Both the position numbers and the translations under genes were made by a program. From Photobacterium sanguinicancri (GTDB taxonomy: Bacteria > Pseudomonadota > Gammaproteobacteria > Enterobacterales > Vibrionaceae), in NCBI RefSeq assembly GCF_002265265.1, contig NZ_NOIF01000017.1:1-46434 (forward strand): 46,434 nt of DNA. The letters run 5' to 3'. Positions 28,835-38,819 of the stretch are shown here, piece by piece (position 1 is the first letter of the stretch; each line of letters starts with the position of its first letter). A model generated the notes under the pieces. The model searched no databases and had not been told where the DNA came from. It was given only the letters and a program-made list of their open reading frames with translations.

Positions 28835-30664
28835 TTACTTAGCTGCACGACCTGCACGCTTACGATCGTTTTCTGTAAGAAGTTTCTTACGGATACGAAC
28901 GCTTACTGGTGTTACTTCTACTAGTTCATCATCATCAATGAATTCTAGAGCTTGCTCAAGCGTGTGCTTGATAGCAGGAGAAAGCGTTTGTGCTTCATCA
29001 GTACCAGATGCACGAACGTTAGTTAGCTGCTTACCACGAAGACAGTTGATTGTCAGATCGTTAGCACGGTTGTGAATACCGATAATCTGACCTTCATAAA
29101 CTTCATCACCGTGCTCTGCAAATAGACGACCACGCTCTTGAAGGTTAAACAGTGAGTATGTTACTGCTTTACCCGTACCGTTAGAGATCAATACGCCGTT
29201 TGAACGCTGACCGATAACGCCACCTTTATGTGGACCGTAATGATCGAAAGAGTGGTAGATAAGACCAGAACCAGAGGTCATTGTTAAGAACTCTGTTTGG
29301 AAACCGATAAGACCACGAGAAGGCATCATAAAGTCCATGCGAACACGGCCCTTACCATCTGGTGCCATATCTTTCAGCTCACCTTTACGGATGCCGATGT
29401 TTTCCATAACACTACCTTGATGCTCTTCAACCACATCGATAGTTACCATTTCAAACGGTTCCATTAGTTGACCATCTTCTTCTTTGATGATTACTTCTGG
29501 ACGAGATACCGCTAGCTCGAAACCTTCACGACGCATGTTTTCGATCAGGATAGATAGGTGAAGTTCACCACGACCTGAAACACGGAAGCGATCTGGGCTA
29601 TCAGTTTCTTCAACGCGAAGTGCCACGTTGTGTACTAATTCTTTTTGAAGACGCTCAAGAATGTTACGAGAAGTAACGAACTTACCTTCTTTACCAGCAA
29701 ACGGAGAAGTGTTTACTTGGAAAGTCATGGTTACTGTTGGTTCATCAACAGAAAGCGCAGGAAGTGCTTCAACTTCGCTTACGTCACAGATAGTGTCTGA
29801 AATTTTCAGCTCACCAAGACCTGTGATAGCGATGATGTCACCCGCTTTTGCTTCTTCAACTTCGTGACGCTCAAGGCCTAGGTAACCCAGAACCGTACCC
29901 ACTTTACCGTTACGTTTCTTACCGTCAGCACTAACAATAGTTACTTGTTGGTTAGGCTTAACTGTACCACGAGCAATACGAGCAACACCGATAACACCTA
30001 CGTAAGAGCTGTAATCAAGTTGAGAGATTTGCATCTGTAGTGCGCCATCAACGTCAACGCTTGGTGCGTCTACAGTATCAACTACTGCTTGGAACAATGG
30101 TTCCATATCTTCGCCAACTTCGCCTTCTTCCATTGTTGCCCAGCCGTTAAGAGCTGAAGCGTAAACAACAGTGAAGTCTAGTTGTTCGTCGGTTGCACCA
30201 AGGTTGTCGAATAGGTCGAATACTTGATCCATAACCCACTCAGGACGAGCACCTGGACGGTCAATCTTGTTGATTACAACGATTGGCTTAAGACCGTATG
30301 CGAACGCTTTTTGTGTAACGAAACGCGTTTGTGGCATTGGGCCATCAACGGCATCAACGATAAGAAGCACAGAGTCAACCATCGACATGATACGCTCAAC
30401 TTCACCACCGAAATCGGCGTGTCCTGGGGTATCTACGATGTTGATACGGTAGTCATTCCAGTTAATTGCTGTGTTCTTAGCAAGAATGGTAATGCCACGC
30501 TCTTTCTCGATATCGTTAGAGTCCATTACGCGCTCTTCAGCTTCGCCGCGACCTTCTAGCGTACCAGATTGCTGTAACAGCTTATCAACCAGGGTAGTTT
30601 TACCGTGGTCAACGTGAGCAATAATTGCGATATTTCTTAGTTTATCGATCTGTTGATTAGACAT
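28835..30664 (-). CDS. typA: Ribosome-dependent GTPase TypA/BipA
   Basis: TypA/BipA is a translational GTPase that acts in 50S assembly and in growth at low temperature and other stress. The 609-aa protein has G1 AHVDHGKTT, the G2 region [12 protein letters not shown]3 DTPGHADF and G4 NKID, then EF-G-like domains and the unique C-terminal domain ending in a Lys/Arg-rich tail. The ATG at 30664 ([15 protein letters not shown]) fits the family; a GTG-initiated extension to 30679 is possible but not supported. It is divergent from glnA across 516 bases, as in E. coli, where typA also neighbours glnA. Confidence 0.96.
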   Translation of the reverse strand: MSNQQIDKLRNIAIIAHVDHGKTTLVDKLLQQSGTLEGRGEAEERVMDSNDIEKERGITILAKNTAINWNDYRINIVDTPGHADFGGEVERIMSMVDSVLLIVDAVDGPMPQTRFVTQKAFAYGLKPIVVINKIDRPGARPEWVMDQVFDLFDNLGATDEQLDFTVVYASALNGWATMEEGEVGEDMEPLFQAVVDTVDAPSVDVDGALQMQISQLDYSSYVGVIGVARIARGTVKPNQQVTIVSADGKKRNGKVGTVLGYLGLERHEVEEAKAGDIIAITGLGELKISDTICDVSEVEALPALSVDEPTVTMTFQVNTSPFAGKEGKFVTSRNILERLQKELVHNVALRVEETDSPDRFRVSGRGELHLSILIENMRREGFELAVSRPEVIIKEEDGQLMEPFEMVTIDVVEEHQGSVMENIGIRKGELKDMAPDGKGRVRMDFMMPSRGLIGFQTEFLTMTSGSGLIYHSFDHYGPHKGGVIGQRSNGVLISNGTGKAVTYSLFNLQERGRLFAEHGDEVYEGQIIGIHNRANDLTINCLRGKQLTNVRASGTDEAQTLSPAIKHTLEQALEFIDDDELVEVTPVSVRIRKKLLTENDRKRAGRAAK

Positions 30665-30764
30665 GGATTTCACATTCACTCAGAACATGCAGCGACCAAC
30701 GGGTAGCTACTTGGTTAAAAAAACGGCTCATAATTTAACAGATTTTACGCCAAAACCCACGTAA

Positions 30765-30784
30765 TATGTGATTTATATCACCAG
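30765..30784. promoter_or_regulatory. Predicted CRP site in the typA-glnA spacer
   Basis: TGTGA (30767-30771), six bases, TCACC (30778-30782) matches the CRP consensus with one change. The inner TGAT-N4-ATCA also fits the core of FNR, but the outer G favours CRP. The centre is 110 bases upstream of the typA start and about 335 bases upstream of the predicted glnA sigma-54 start. Confidence 0.5.
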
Positions 30785-30980
30785 CTTTTTGAATTTAATC
30801 GCTGTAATACCGCTAAACCCTTATAAACACTGGGCTCAGCGAAAGATTAAGTTACTAAAAATACACAGTCATTTAGGCTAACAGTCAACGATAATGGCGA
30901 AAAATCACCCAGATATGGAATTGACAACGACCCTACCTACGATAAGGTAGTAGTCGCACTAAAAGGTAGCAAAGGCTTGA

Positions 30981-30999
30981 TCGCACCAAGATGGTGCAA
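30981..30999 (+). promoter_or_regulatory. NtrC-binding site 1, glnA enhancer
   Basis: The inverted repeat GCACCA-AGA-TGGTGC (30983-30997) is perfect in its arms and matches the E. coli glnA NtrC site as I recall it. Its centre is about 118 bases before the predicted sigma-54 transcription start. Confidence 0.85.
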
Positions 31000-31002
31000 T
31001 TG

Positions 31003-31021
31003 AATCACCATAATTGTGCAG
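31003..31021 (+). promoter_or_regulatory. NtrC-binding site 2, glnA enhancer
   Basis: TCACCA-TAA-TTGTGC (31005-31019) has the same 6-3-6 layout as site 1 but imperfect arms. The two centres are 22 bases (about two helical turns) apart, which would let NtrC dimers bind on the same face and oligomerise. Confidence 0.65.
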
Positions 31022-31080
31022 AAATGGATTCTCATTGTCTCAAAAACACCAAAATCGTGCATTTTTTGGGACTTTAAAAA

Positions 31081-31097
31081 TTGGCACACTTTTCGCT
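31081..31097 (+). promoter_or_regulatory. Sigma-54 promoter of glnA (glnAp2-like)
   Basis: TTGGCAC and TCGCTT place GG (31083-31084) and GC (31095-31096) exactly ten bases apart, the required -24/-12 spacing. Transcription should start near 31108, giving a leader of about 73 bases with GGAGGT before the glnA ATG. Two NtrC-type sites lie about 100 bases upstream. Confidence 0.88.
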
Positions 31098-31180
31098 TAG
31101 CATAATTCATATAGCTCATCATCGAGCAATGAAAAAGTTTTGCGGCCAGTTGCCCAATCTAACACCGGAGGTTACTCAAG

Positions 31181-32590
31181 ATGTCAGTAGAAAACGTACT
31201 CGCGCTAATCCAGGAAAATGAAGTTAAGTTTATTGATCTACGTTTTACCGATACCAAAGGTAAAGAACAGCACATCTCTATCCCTTCTCACCAAATCGAT
31301 GCTGATTTTTTTGAAGAAGGTAAAATGTTTGATGGTTCATCTGTTGCTGGCTGGAAAGGCATTAATGAATCTGACATGGTGATGATGCCTGACGCATCAA
31401 GCGCAGTACTCGACCCATTCACGGAAGATGCAACGCTTAACATTCGCTGTGACATCCTTGAGCCTGCAACTATGCAAGGCTACGATCGTGACCCTCGCTC
31501 TATCGCTAAACGTGCTGAAGAGTTCATGCGCTCTACAGGCCTAGCAGATAACGTACTTGTGGGTCCTGAACCAGAGTTCTTCCTATTTGATGACGTGAAG
31601 TTCAACACTGACATGTCAGGCTCTTTTTTCAAAATTGACGATGTTGAAGCGGCATGGAACACAGGCTCTGATTTCGATGGCGGTAACAAAGGCCACCGTC
31701 CAGGCGTGAAAGGCGGTTACTTCCCAGTCGCGCCAGTTGATTCATCACAAGATATCCGTTCTGCTATGTGTTTAATCATGGAAGAAATGGGCCTTGTGGT
31801 TGAAGCGCACCACCACGAAGTGGCAACAGCGGGCCAAAATGAGATCGCGACACGCTTCAACACCCTAACCACCAAAGCTGATGAAATCCAAATCTACAAA
31901 TACGTCGTACACAACGTGGCGCACGCATTTGGTAAAACAGCGACCTTCATGCCAAAACCACTGGTAGGTGATAACGGCAGCGGTATGCACGTACATATGT
32001 CACTAGGCAAAGACGGTGTAAACCTATTTGCTGGCGACAAGTACGGCGGCCTATCTGAAATGGCGCTTTTCTACATCGGCGGTATCATCAAGCACGCACG
32101 TGCAATCAACGCATTCGCAAACCCTGCAACTAACTCGTACAAACGTCTAGTTCCTGGTTTTGAAGCACCTGTAATGCTGGCTTACTCAGCACGTAACCGT
32201 TCGGCATCTATCCGAATTCCAGTAGTACCAAGCCCTAAAGGTCGTCGTATCGAAGTTCGCTTTGGTGACCCAGCAGCTAACCCATACTTAGCATTCGCAG
32301 CAATGCTGATGGCAGGTCTTGACGGTATCCAGAACAAAATTCACCCAGGTGAAGCGATGGATAAAGACTTGTACGACCTACCAGCAGAAGAAGCAGCTGA
32401 AATTCCAACAGTGGCTGAATCACTACAAGGTGCTCTACAGTCTCTAGACGAAGACCGTGAGTTCCTAACCGCTGGTGGCGTATTCTCTAACGACTTCATT
32501 GATTCTTACATCAAGCTAAAATCTGAAGACGTAGAGAAAGTAAACATGACAACTCACCCACTTGAGTTTGAACTTTACTACTCAGTATAA
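31181..32590 (+). CDS. glnA: Glutamine synthetase type I
   Basis: GlnA makes glutamine from glutamate, ammonia and ATP and is the main ammonium-assimilating enzyme at low nitrogen. The 469-aa dodecamer-forming subunit shows [13 protein letters not shown], the active-site [10 protein letters not shown] and the substrate block [13 protein letters not shown]. The adenylylation target is Tyr398 in [10 protein letters not shown], so the enzyme is of the GlnE-regulated class. GGAGGT precedes the ATG. Transcription is expected from the NtrC-activated sigma-54 promoter upstream. A strong terminator follows, so most transcripts should stop before the DUF4124 and ntrBC genes. Confidence 0.98.
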   Translation: MSVENVLALIQENEVKFIDLRFTDTKGKEQHISIPSHQIDADFFEEGKMFDGSSVAGWKGINESDMVMMPDASSAVLDPFTEDATLNIRCDILEPATMQGYDRDPRSIAKRAEEFMRSTGLADNVLVGPEPEFFLFDDVKFNTDMSGSFFKIDDVEAAWNTGSDFDGGNKGHRPGVKGGYFPVAPVDSSQDIRSAMCLIMEEMGLVVEAHHHEVATAGQNEIATRFNTLTTKADEIQIYKYVVHNVAHAFGKTATFMPKPLVGDNGSGMHVHMSLGKDGVNLFAGDKYGGLSEMALFYIGGIIKHARAINAFANPATNSYKRLVPGFEAPVMLAYSARNRSASIRIPVVPSPKGRRIEVRFGDPAANPYLAFAAMLMAGLDGIQNKIHPGEAMDKDLYDLPAEEAAEIPTVAESLQGALQSLDEDREFLTAGGVFSNDFIDSYIKLKSEDVEKVNMTTHPLEFELYYSV

Positions 32591-32622
32591 GTAACTGAGA
32601 AAACAATCAGTAAGTAAGACTT

Positions 32623-32650
32623 CGACCCGCTTCACAAGCGGGTCGTTTTA
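32623..32650 (+). terminator. Intrinsic terminator of glnA
   Basis: The 10-bp stem CGACCCGCTT / AAGCGGGTCG with loop CAC is followed by TTTTATTATT on the plus strand. It separates glnA from the downstream DUF4124-ntrBC genes. Confidence 0.92.
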
Positions 32651-32714
32651 TTATTGCCCCACTAGCTCTAATCGCTAACCTCGATGTATCCATTCTTATT
32701 TTTTAGGTTATAGC

Positions 32715-33293
32715 GTGTTCAAATCATGGCTTACCTTCGCACTGGTTATTTGCTGCACCATCACATCGATACAGGCACAAGCAAACATTTACACCTGGAC
32801 CGACGAAAATGGCATCGTGCATTTTTCTGATCAGCCACACGCTAAAGCGGATATTTTCCCTATTGATGTCGCACCCGTATCAAAACCGCCAAAACAACCT
32901 ACGAATAAAAACAGCGCCACCTCGGCGCAAGGTAATAACGGGGATAGCCGTCACCTTCTTTTTGATACTGAGTTACCTAAACATACCAAGCCATCAAGTA
33001 TCCAAATCATGTCGCCATTACATGAGCAAACCATCCGTAACAACGAAGGTATTATCACGCTTTCTGCCGTCGCGAATCGCACTATGGATAAGGGGCATAC
33101 CGCCAAGCTCTACCTCGATGGTAAGGCATATGGAAAAAGCCAAACCCGACTCGATTGGCGCTTAGTCGATATCGATCGTGGTAGCCATCAATTACAAGTT
33201 AAGTTATTAAAATACGGCAAGGTTATTGCATCATCAGAAAAGATAACCGTCTTTCTTCACCGCGCTTCACGCTTACACCCCAATCGGCCATAA
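32715..33293 (+). CDS. DUF4124 domain exported protein
   Basis: This 192-aa protein starts with GTG (32715), with TTAGGTTA as a modest ribosome site. A signal peptide (about 1-23, cleavage after AQA) is followed at once by the DUF4124 motif IYTWTDENGIVHFSDQP. The C-terminal part (about 95-185) is a beta-sandwich-like stretch ending VIASSEKITVFLHR, similar to the Ig-like half of other DUF4124 proteins. It is therefore likely periplasmic. I recall the same type of gene between glnA and ntrB in Vibrio. Its function is unknown and a link with nitrogen control is only suggested by position. Confidence 0.8.
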   Translation: MFKSWLTFALVICCTITSIQAQANIYTWTDENGIVHFSDQPHAKADIFPIDVAPVSKPPKQPTNKNSATSAQGNNGDSRHLLFDTELPKHTKPSSIQIMSPLHEQTIRNNEGIITLSAVANRTMDKGHTAKLYLDGKAYGKSQTRLDWRLVDIDRGSHQLQVKLLKYGKVIASSEKITVFLHRASRLHPNRP

Positions 33294-33368
33294 CAGGTAC
33301 TATCGGGGGGCAAGTGTGCAAGGTTAGCCACCCCGCTATCACTCCGTAGTCAGACAGGTTACACTTGA

Positions 33369-33388
33369 TTGCACCAACATAGTGCAAT
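33369..33388 (+). promoter_or_regulatory. NtrC-binding site in front of ntrB
   Basis: TTGCACCAACATAGTGCAAT contains GCACCA-ACA-TAGTGC in the 6-3-6 NtrC layout, with one mismatch in the inner arm. It lies 47 bases upstream of the ntrB start. In E. coli a similar site lets NtrC repress the glnL (ntrB) promoter, so autoregulation is the likely role. A possible -10, TACACT (33360-33365), lies next to it. Confidence 0.75.
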
Positions 33389-33434
33389 GCGATTTTTTGG
33401 AAATTACCTTTCAAGAATACGCACCACAAGGAAG

Positions 33435-34490
33435 ATGACCGTGACTGCTGACTTTATGCCGCTGATTTTAGATAACCTCGTAACTGCGATCGTGCTACTC
33501 GATGAAGAGCTCACCATTCGCTATGTTAACCCAGCCACCGAGCAACTTTTTTCTTCAAGTCAGCGACGCCTCACTCATAGCCACTTCCCTGACTTACTGC
33601 AGCACTCGTCACTCGATTTAGGGCTAATACAAGCGACGTTACAAAGCGGTCAAGGCTTAGCCGACAGTGATGTCACCTTTGTTATTGATGGCCGTCACCA
33701 CACCTTAGAGCTCAACGCGAGCCCAGTTTCGTGGCAAAAAGAATTACTGATCTTATTGGAACTCAAACCGATTGATCAACAACGTCGGATCAGCCAAGAG
33801 CAAAACCAATATGTGCAGCAGCAAGCCGCAAAAGAGCTTGTGCGCGGACTGGCGCACGAGATTAAAAACCCGCTTGGTGGCTTACGAGGTGCGGCCCAGC
33901 TCCTTGAAAAAACCTTGCCAGATCCAAGCTACACCGAATACACCCAAATGATCATCGAGCAAGCCGATCGCTTACGAAACTTGGTTGACCGCTTATTAGG
34001 CCCCCAACGTCCAGGGAATCGCCAAGTAGACAACATTCACGTGGTATTAGAAAAAGTACGCCAACTGGTGAGCTTAGACAATAATGATGCCATCACGATC
34101 GCCCGTGATTATGATCCTAGCCTACCCGATTTCACCATGGACCCCGAGCAGCTCGAACAAGCACTACTGAATATTGTCGGTAATGCCGCACTGGCGCTTC
34201 GCGATACCGAACAAGGGCGTATCACACTGAAGACACGCACTGCGCATCAAGCATTAATTCACGGCAAGCGCTTTCGCGTCGCAGCGAAAATCGACATTAT
34301 CGATAACGGCCCAGGGATCCCGAGTGATATTCAAGATACCTTGTTTTACCCCATGGTCACTGGCCGTGATGGCGGTACAGGGCTGGGATTGTCGATTGCA
34401 CGTAACTTGATTGATCAACACCAAGGAAAAATCGAAGTATTAAGTTGGCCGGGGCATACTCAATTTACGATTTTCCTACCCATTAAATAA
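33435..34490 (+). CDS. ntrB: Nitrogen regulation sensor histidine kinase NtrB
   Basis: NtrB (GlnL) phosphorylates NtrC when nitrogen is low and, with the PII protein, dephosphorylates it when nitrogen is ample. With the ATG at 33435 the cytosolic protein has 351 aa (E. coli 349). A PAS domain (about 8-95, [12 protein letters not shown]) is followed by the phospho-acceptor His141 in [11 protein letters not shown] and the ATPase domain with N box ([10 protein letters not shown]), G1 DNGPGIP and G2 [15 protein letters not shown] is close to this ATG. A GTG at 33441 would have better spacing and remains possible. It is followed by ntrC after 33 bases. Confidence 0.95.
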   Translation: MTVTADFMPLILDNLVTAIVLLDEELTIRYVNPATEQLFSSSQRRLTHSHFPDLLQHSSLDLGLIQATLQSGQGLADSDVTFVIDGRHHTLELNASPVSWQKELLILLELKPIDQQRRISQEQNQYVQQQAAKELVRGLAHEIKNPLGGLRGAAQLLEKTLPDPSYTEYTQMIIEQADRLRNLVDRLLGPQRPGNRQVDNIHVVLEKVRQLVSLDNNDAITIARDYDPSLPDFTMDPEQLEQALLNIVGNAALALRDTEQGRITLKTRTAHQALIHGKRFRVAAKIDIIDNGPGIPSDIQDTLFYPMVTGRDGGTGLGLSIARNLIDQHQGKIEVLSWPGHTQFTIFLPIK

Positions 34491-34523
34491 TCACAATAAC
34501 GACAATTTCACTGAGGAGGCACA

Positions 34524-35927
34524 ATGAGCAAAGGAATGATCTGGGTCGTTGACGACGACAATTCAATTCGTTGGGTATTAGAAAAAACCCTGACCACTGC
34601 AGGCATGCGCTGTGAAACATTTGCAGATGCTGACAGCGTGCTTGAAGCCTTAGAACGCAGTGTACCCGATGTACTCGTCTCTGATATTCGAATGCCAGGC
34701 ACCGATGGTCTAACACTGCTTAAAGGCTTACAACAGGATCATCCGACGCTTCCCGTTATAATCATGACCGCCCATTCAGATCTTGATGCAGCCGTGAATG
34801 CCTATCAAGAAGGGGCTTTTGAATACCTGCCAAAACCCTTTGATATTGATGAAACCGTCAGTTTGGTTGAACGAGCCGTTAGTCACAGCCAAGAACAAAA
34901 ACGCCAACAACCCGAGCAAGTGCTAAAACCGGCGCCTGAAATTATTGGTGAAGCGCCGGCAATGCAGGAAGTCTTCCGTGCTATTGGGCGACTATCTCGA
35001 TCCTCGATTTCAGTGCTGATCAACGGTGAATCTGGCACAGGTAAAGAACTCGTCGCGCACGCACTGCACCGCCACAGCCCACGTAAGAGCAATGCATTCA
35101 TCGCTTTAAACATGGCTGCGATCCCTAAAGACTTGATTGAGTCTGAATTATTTGGTCACGAGAAAGGGGCATTTACAGGGGCGAACAGCGTACGCCAAGG
35201 GCGCTTTGAGCAAGCGAATGGAGGCACACTGTTTTTAGATGAAATCGGGGATATGCCACTGGATATTCAAACCCGATTATTGCGTGTATTAGCTGATGGT
35301 CAATTCTACCGTGTCGGCGGCCACTCTCCCGTCAACGTTGATGTTCGTATCATCGCGGCGACCCACCAAAACCTTGAGCGTCTCGTGGCTGATGGTGGTT
35401 TTCGTGATGATTTATTCCATCGCCTCAATGTTATTCGCGTCCATTTACCCGCACTCAAAGACCGCCGCCAAGATATTCCGCAACTCACCCAGCATTTTTT
35501 ACAACGCGCCTCAGATGAACTCGCCGTTGAAGTAAAAACGTTGCATTCGAGCACTGAAGTGATGTTATCCAACTTGGATTGGCCGGGTAATGTTCGACAG
35601 CTTGAAAACACCTGCCGTTGGCTGACAGTTATGGCCAGTGGTAAAGAAATACTGCCTGCTGACTTGCCACCAGAGCTCATCCAGCCGACACCTACAGTAC
35701 AAGTTGGTGATCTCCCTGACTGGCACACCGCATTAGCCCGCTGGGCTAAAGAAGCCTTAGCCCAAGGCGAACATGACTTACTGAGTGAAGCGCTACCCGC
35801 TTTTGAAAAAATTTTATTAGATACGGCACTGGCACATACTCATGGCCATAAACAAGAGGCCGCAAAATTACTGGGATGGGGACGCAATACCCTTACGCGA
35901 AAGCTCAAAGAACTGGATATAAGCTAG
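34524..35927 (+). CDS. ntrC: Nitrogen regulation response regulator NtrC
   Basis: NtrC is the sigma-54 activator of nitrogen-starvation genes. The 467-aa protein has a receiver domain with phospho-acceptor Asp54 (VSDIRMPG) and Lys in LPKPFD. The AAA+ domain has Walker A GESGTGKE and the sigma-54-contacting loop GAFTGA. The Fis-type DNA-binding domain is at the C-terminus ([20 protein letters not shown]). GAGGAGG lies before the ATG. It forms one unit with ntrB, and its own predicted targets are visible here: the glnA enhancer and the site in front of ntrB. Confidence 0.97.
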   Translation: MSKGMIWVVDDDNSIRWVLEKTLTTAGMRCETFADADSVLEALERSVPDVLVSDIRMPGTDGLTLLKGLQQDHPTLPVIIMTAHSDLDAAVNAYQEGAFEYLPKPFDIDETVSLVERAVSHSQEQKRQQPEQVLKPAPEIIGEAPAMQEVFRAIGRLSRSSISVLINGESGTGKELVAHALHRHSPRKSNAFIALNMAAIPKDLIESELFGHEKGAFTGANSVRQGRFEQANGGTLFLDEIGDMPLDIQTRLLRVLADGQFYRVGGHSPVNVDVRIIAATHQNLERLVADGGFRDDLFHRLNVIRVHLPALKDRRQDIPQLTQHFLQRASDELAVEVKTLHSSTEVMLSNLDWPGNVRQLENTCRWLTVMASGKEILPADLPPELIQPTPTVQVGDLPDWHTALARWAKEALAQGEHDLLSEALPAFEKILLDTALAHTHGHKQEAAKLLGWGRNTLTRKLKELDIS

Positions 35928-36176
35928 TCTACTATTGCGTGCTTGCACAATCCCAAAAACAAACATCGCCAATGCGATTAAACCTTACCTTTTACAGTGG
36001 TAATTAGGGGTTTATTCGCATTACTCATTACGTTGCTAAATATGATTAGCCCTTGATCATAAAAGGTATATTTGATGGCAACAAAATGTACTTTTTTTCG
36101 ACATGTTGAGTTGCATCAATATTCAAGATAAGCCACTATCCCCTATCTCATTATACTGTACTACTCTCCAATAAGA

Positions 36177-38741
36177 ATGATACGTTTTCCCATATTGACG
36201 CTCCGCACAGCGGTAATGTTACCTTTTACTTTGGTCCTACTTTTAACCGTGGGCGTCATCGCAATCGCGCAACATAATAGCTATGAGCGCATGTTAGCGG
36301 AAGTCAGTAATAAGCTCTTATCGTCGTACACCAAAAACATCAGTAATGATTTAAATTTATTTCTTGGCGACCCATTCAAAACCAATAAAACGCTAGCCGA
36401 CAGTATCCAACGACACCGCTTATATCAACCGCCAACACTCACGGTGCTGGAAGGCTACTTATTCGATGCTATTTCTTCGCTTTATATCAGCCAAAAACAA
36501 ATCAATACCATCGCTTTTGCCAGCGAAGAAAAATTCTTCGTCGGTTACCGTAAAGAAAAAAATCAGCAATATTCATTACTGCTCAAAGATCAGCGTACGG
36601 CCAATGATTTATACATCTTTGATGGTAATAGCTACCACCACCCAACCAGCCATAAAATTAAAAATTACAACCCAGTAGAGCGACCTTGGTACCGCCCATT
36701 TGCCCAAAAACGTCAAGCTGGTTGGTCTGATGTTTATACCAATATGGACGAAAATCAGACCCTTACCATTTCTGCAGCCTCTCCAGTCATGCAAAATAAT
36801 CGTCTTATCGGGGTCACAGTTACCGATATCAACCTCAGCCACATTAATAAATTTTTAGCCAATGAAGCACGATCGACTACTGGCACAACGTATATTTTGG
36901 ATGATAAAGGTTTACTGATTGCCACATCCGTCAATCAAAAAGTAGTCAGTAATACTTTCAAACGCCTTCCGCCATCAGAAAGCGCTTCATCTGTAGTTGC
37001 TGCAAGTGGTCAGTATATTCAGGACCGCCAACTCAACACGCTTAGTCGCAGTACGGTTTTTTCATTCTCACACAACAATACGCGTTATTTCAGTCGTATC
37101 ACGCCCTATCAAGACGAATATAACCTCAATTGGTCGATTGTTGTCACCACTGCCGAAACCGATTTATTAGGTCAGTTACCTCAGCAACAAATGATGGGGC
37201 TGATTGCCGCATTAATTCTTGGTGGTGGCGGGCTACTGATAGGTTTATCCGTTTTAGGGCGGATCACCCGCCCAATCACAGATATCGCTGAAGCGTCAAA
37301 GAAATTGACTGAAAGTAACTGGGACATCCCCGTGCGCGAAGGGATCTCGTTGAAAGAGACCCAGCAGCTCGTTAGTTCAATCAAATCCATGTCACACCGC
37401 TTACAGCAGTCGTTCACTTCTCTGAGAAAGCATGTCCTTTTTGATAACTTAACGGGATTATTAAGCCAGCAAGGTTTAGTGGATAGCACCAGTAAACTGC
37501 GTTCTGGAACAGATGCAGGGTTAGTGCTGATTGGCTTGAAATCGTTTAGGAACATCAACGACAGCTTGGGCCACATCAATGGTGACCAGCTATTAGTACA
37601 GATTGCCACTCGCTTTGAACAAGTAATGTCTAATCACATTCAATTAAGTCGACTCAGCCGTGATGAGTTTGCGCTTTTTAGCCAACAATCCTTCACTACA
37701 GAGCAAATTGAACAACTAGCAAAGCGGGCATTAGAAATTTTCCATCGACCTTTTGTGATTGATGGTATCGACGTAATGCTGCGGGCTCGGGCTGGTATCG
37801 TGAATGGGGCATTACCGGAGAGTGGCATCAATGGATGGTTGCGTAATGCGAGCTTGGCGCTCAGTGAAGCAAAACAACATGAGCACCCACTTCACTGCCA
37901 TTACCAACCAAGCATGATGACAACGTCAATCGAACAAACACGATTAACCGCCGATCTAAAGCGGGCAATCGACAATCATGAATTTGAAGTGTATTACCAA
38001 CCCATCATCGATTTACACCACAATAAAGCCTGTGGTGCAGAAGCATTGGTGCGCTGGCATAGCCCGACACGAGGCTTAGTACCACCTAATGACTTCATTC
38101 CCTTAGCCGAAGATAGCGGCATGATTATCGAAATTGGCCACCAAATTTTGCATCAAGCCTGTATGCAGACTTACGACCAAATTCAAAAAGGCCACTGGCC
38201 AACCGACTTCTTACTACACGTGAATTTATCGGTCTGCCAACTGCTACAAACTGGATTCCTTGCTCAACTGGAAACCGTATTAGCAGAAACCAAACTTCCT
38301 GCGAAAAATTTGACCTTAGAAGTCACTGAATCACGTTTAGTGACTCAACCATTACTGACAACACAGATATTGAAGGAAATTCAAAGCTTAGGAATCCACA
38401 TTGCCATCGATGATTTTGGCACGGGTTACTCTTCCCTGGCTTACCTAAATCAGCTTCCGTTTAATAGCCTTAAAATTGACCGCTCATTCATCAATCAAAT
38501 GATGGTGACAGAAAACTACAGCGCCATTGTCACCGCCGTCATTAGCATTGCACACAACTTTCAAGCTGATACGGTGGCAGAAGGTGTCGAAACGGCCGAG
38601 CAAGCAACTAAGCTCAAGCAGTTAGGTTGCCGCTATGCCCAAGGCTTTTACTATGCACAGCCTAAACCAATGAGTGAATGGTCAACAGAAACGGTAAACA
38701 AATCAGGAAAGACACATCAGTTGGCTGAATATCAGGCCTGA
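36177..38741 (+). CDS. Cache-HAMP-GGDEF(degenerate)-EAL membrane protein, likely c-di-GMP phosphodiesterase
   Basis: This 854-aa protein senses a periplasmic signal and acts on c-di-GMP. It has a membrane segment at about 12-32, a periplasmic double-Cache domain (about 40-330, with VERPWYRPF and TDINL), a second segment at 340-360, HAMP (about 362-414), a GGDEF-type domain (about 420-570) and an EAL domain (about 588-835). The cyclase signature is changed to SRDEF at 494-498, so synthesis is unlikely. The EAL domain keeps EAL (622-624), DDFGTGYSS (745-753) and EGVET (802-806), so hydrolysis is likely. It lies 249 bases after ntrC and is followed by add. The PWY-type Cache pattern is common in sensors of small molecules; the ligand is unknown. 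Confidence 0.9.
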   Translation: MIRFPILTLRTAVMLPFTLVLLLTVGVIAIAQHNSYERMLAEVSNKLLSSYTKNISNDLNLFLGDPFKTNKTLADSIQRHRLYQPPTLTVLEGYLFDAISSLYISQKQINTIAFASEEKFFVGYRKEKNQQYSLLLKDQRTANDLYIFDGNSYHHPTSHKIKNYNPVERPWYRPFAQKRQAGWSDVYTNMDENQTLTISAASPVMQNNRLIGVTVTDINLSHINKFLANEARSTTGTTYILDDKGLLIATSVNQKVVSNTFKRLPPSESASSVVAASGQYIQDRQLNTLSRSTVFSFSHNNTRYFSRITPYQDEYNLNWSIVVTTAETDLLGQLPQQQMMGLIAALILGGGGLLIGLSVLGRITRPITDIAEASKKLTESNWDIPVREGISLKETQQLVSSIKSMSHRLQQSFTSLRKHVLFDNLTGLLSQQGLVDSTSKLRSGTDAGLVLIGLKSFRNINDSLGHINGDQLLVQIATRFEQVMSNHIQLSRLSRDEFALFSQQSFTTEQIEQLAKRALEIFHRPFVIDGIDVMLRARAGIVNGALPESGINGWLRNASLALSEAKQHEHPLHCHYQPSMMTTSIEQTRLTADLKRAIDNHEFEVYYQPIIDLHHNKACGAEALVRWHSPTRGLVPPNDFIPLAEDSGMIIEIGHQILHQACMQTYDQIQKGHWPTDFLLHVNLSVCQLLQTGFLAQLETVLAETKLPAKNLTLEVTESRLVTQPLLTTQILKEIQSLGIHIAIDDFGTGYSSLAYLNQLPFNSLKIDRSFINQMMVTENYSAIVTAVISIAHNFQADTVAEGVETAEQATKLKQLGCRYAQGFYYAQPKPMSEWSTETVNKSGKTHQLAEYQA

Positions 38742-38819
38742 CTATACTGATAGTCTGTGCTGCTTTACGTATAATAACGCACCAAATTTTCTCAGACTTC
38801 AATTAGGGCACCCAAAATT

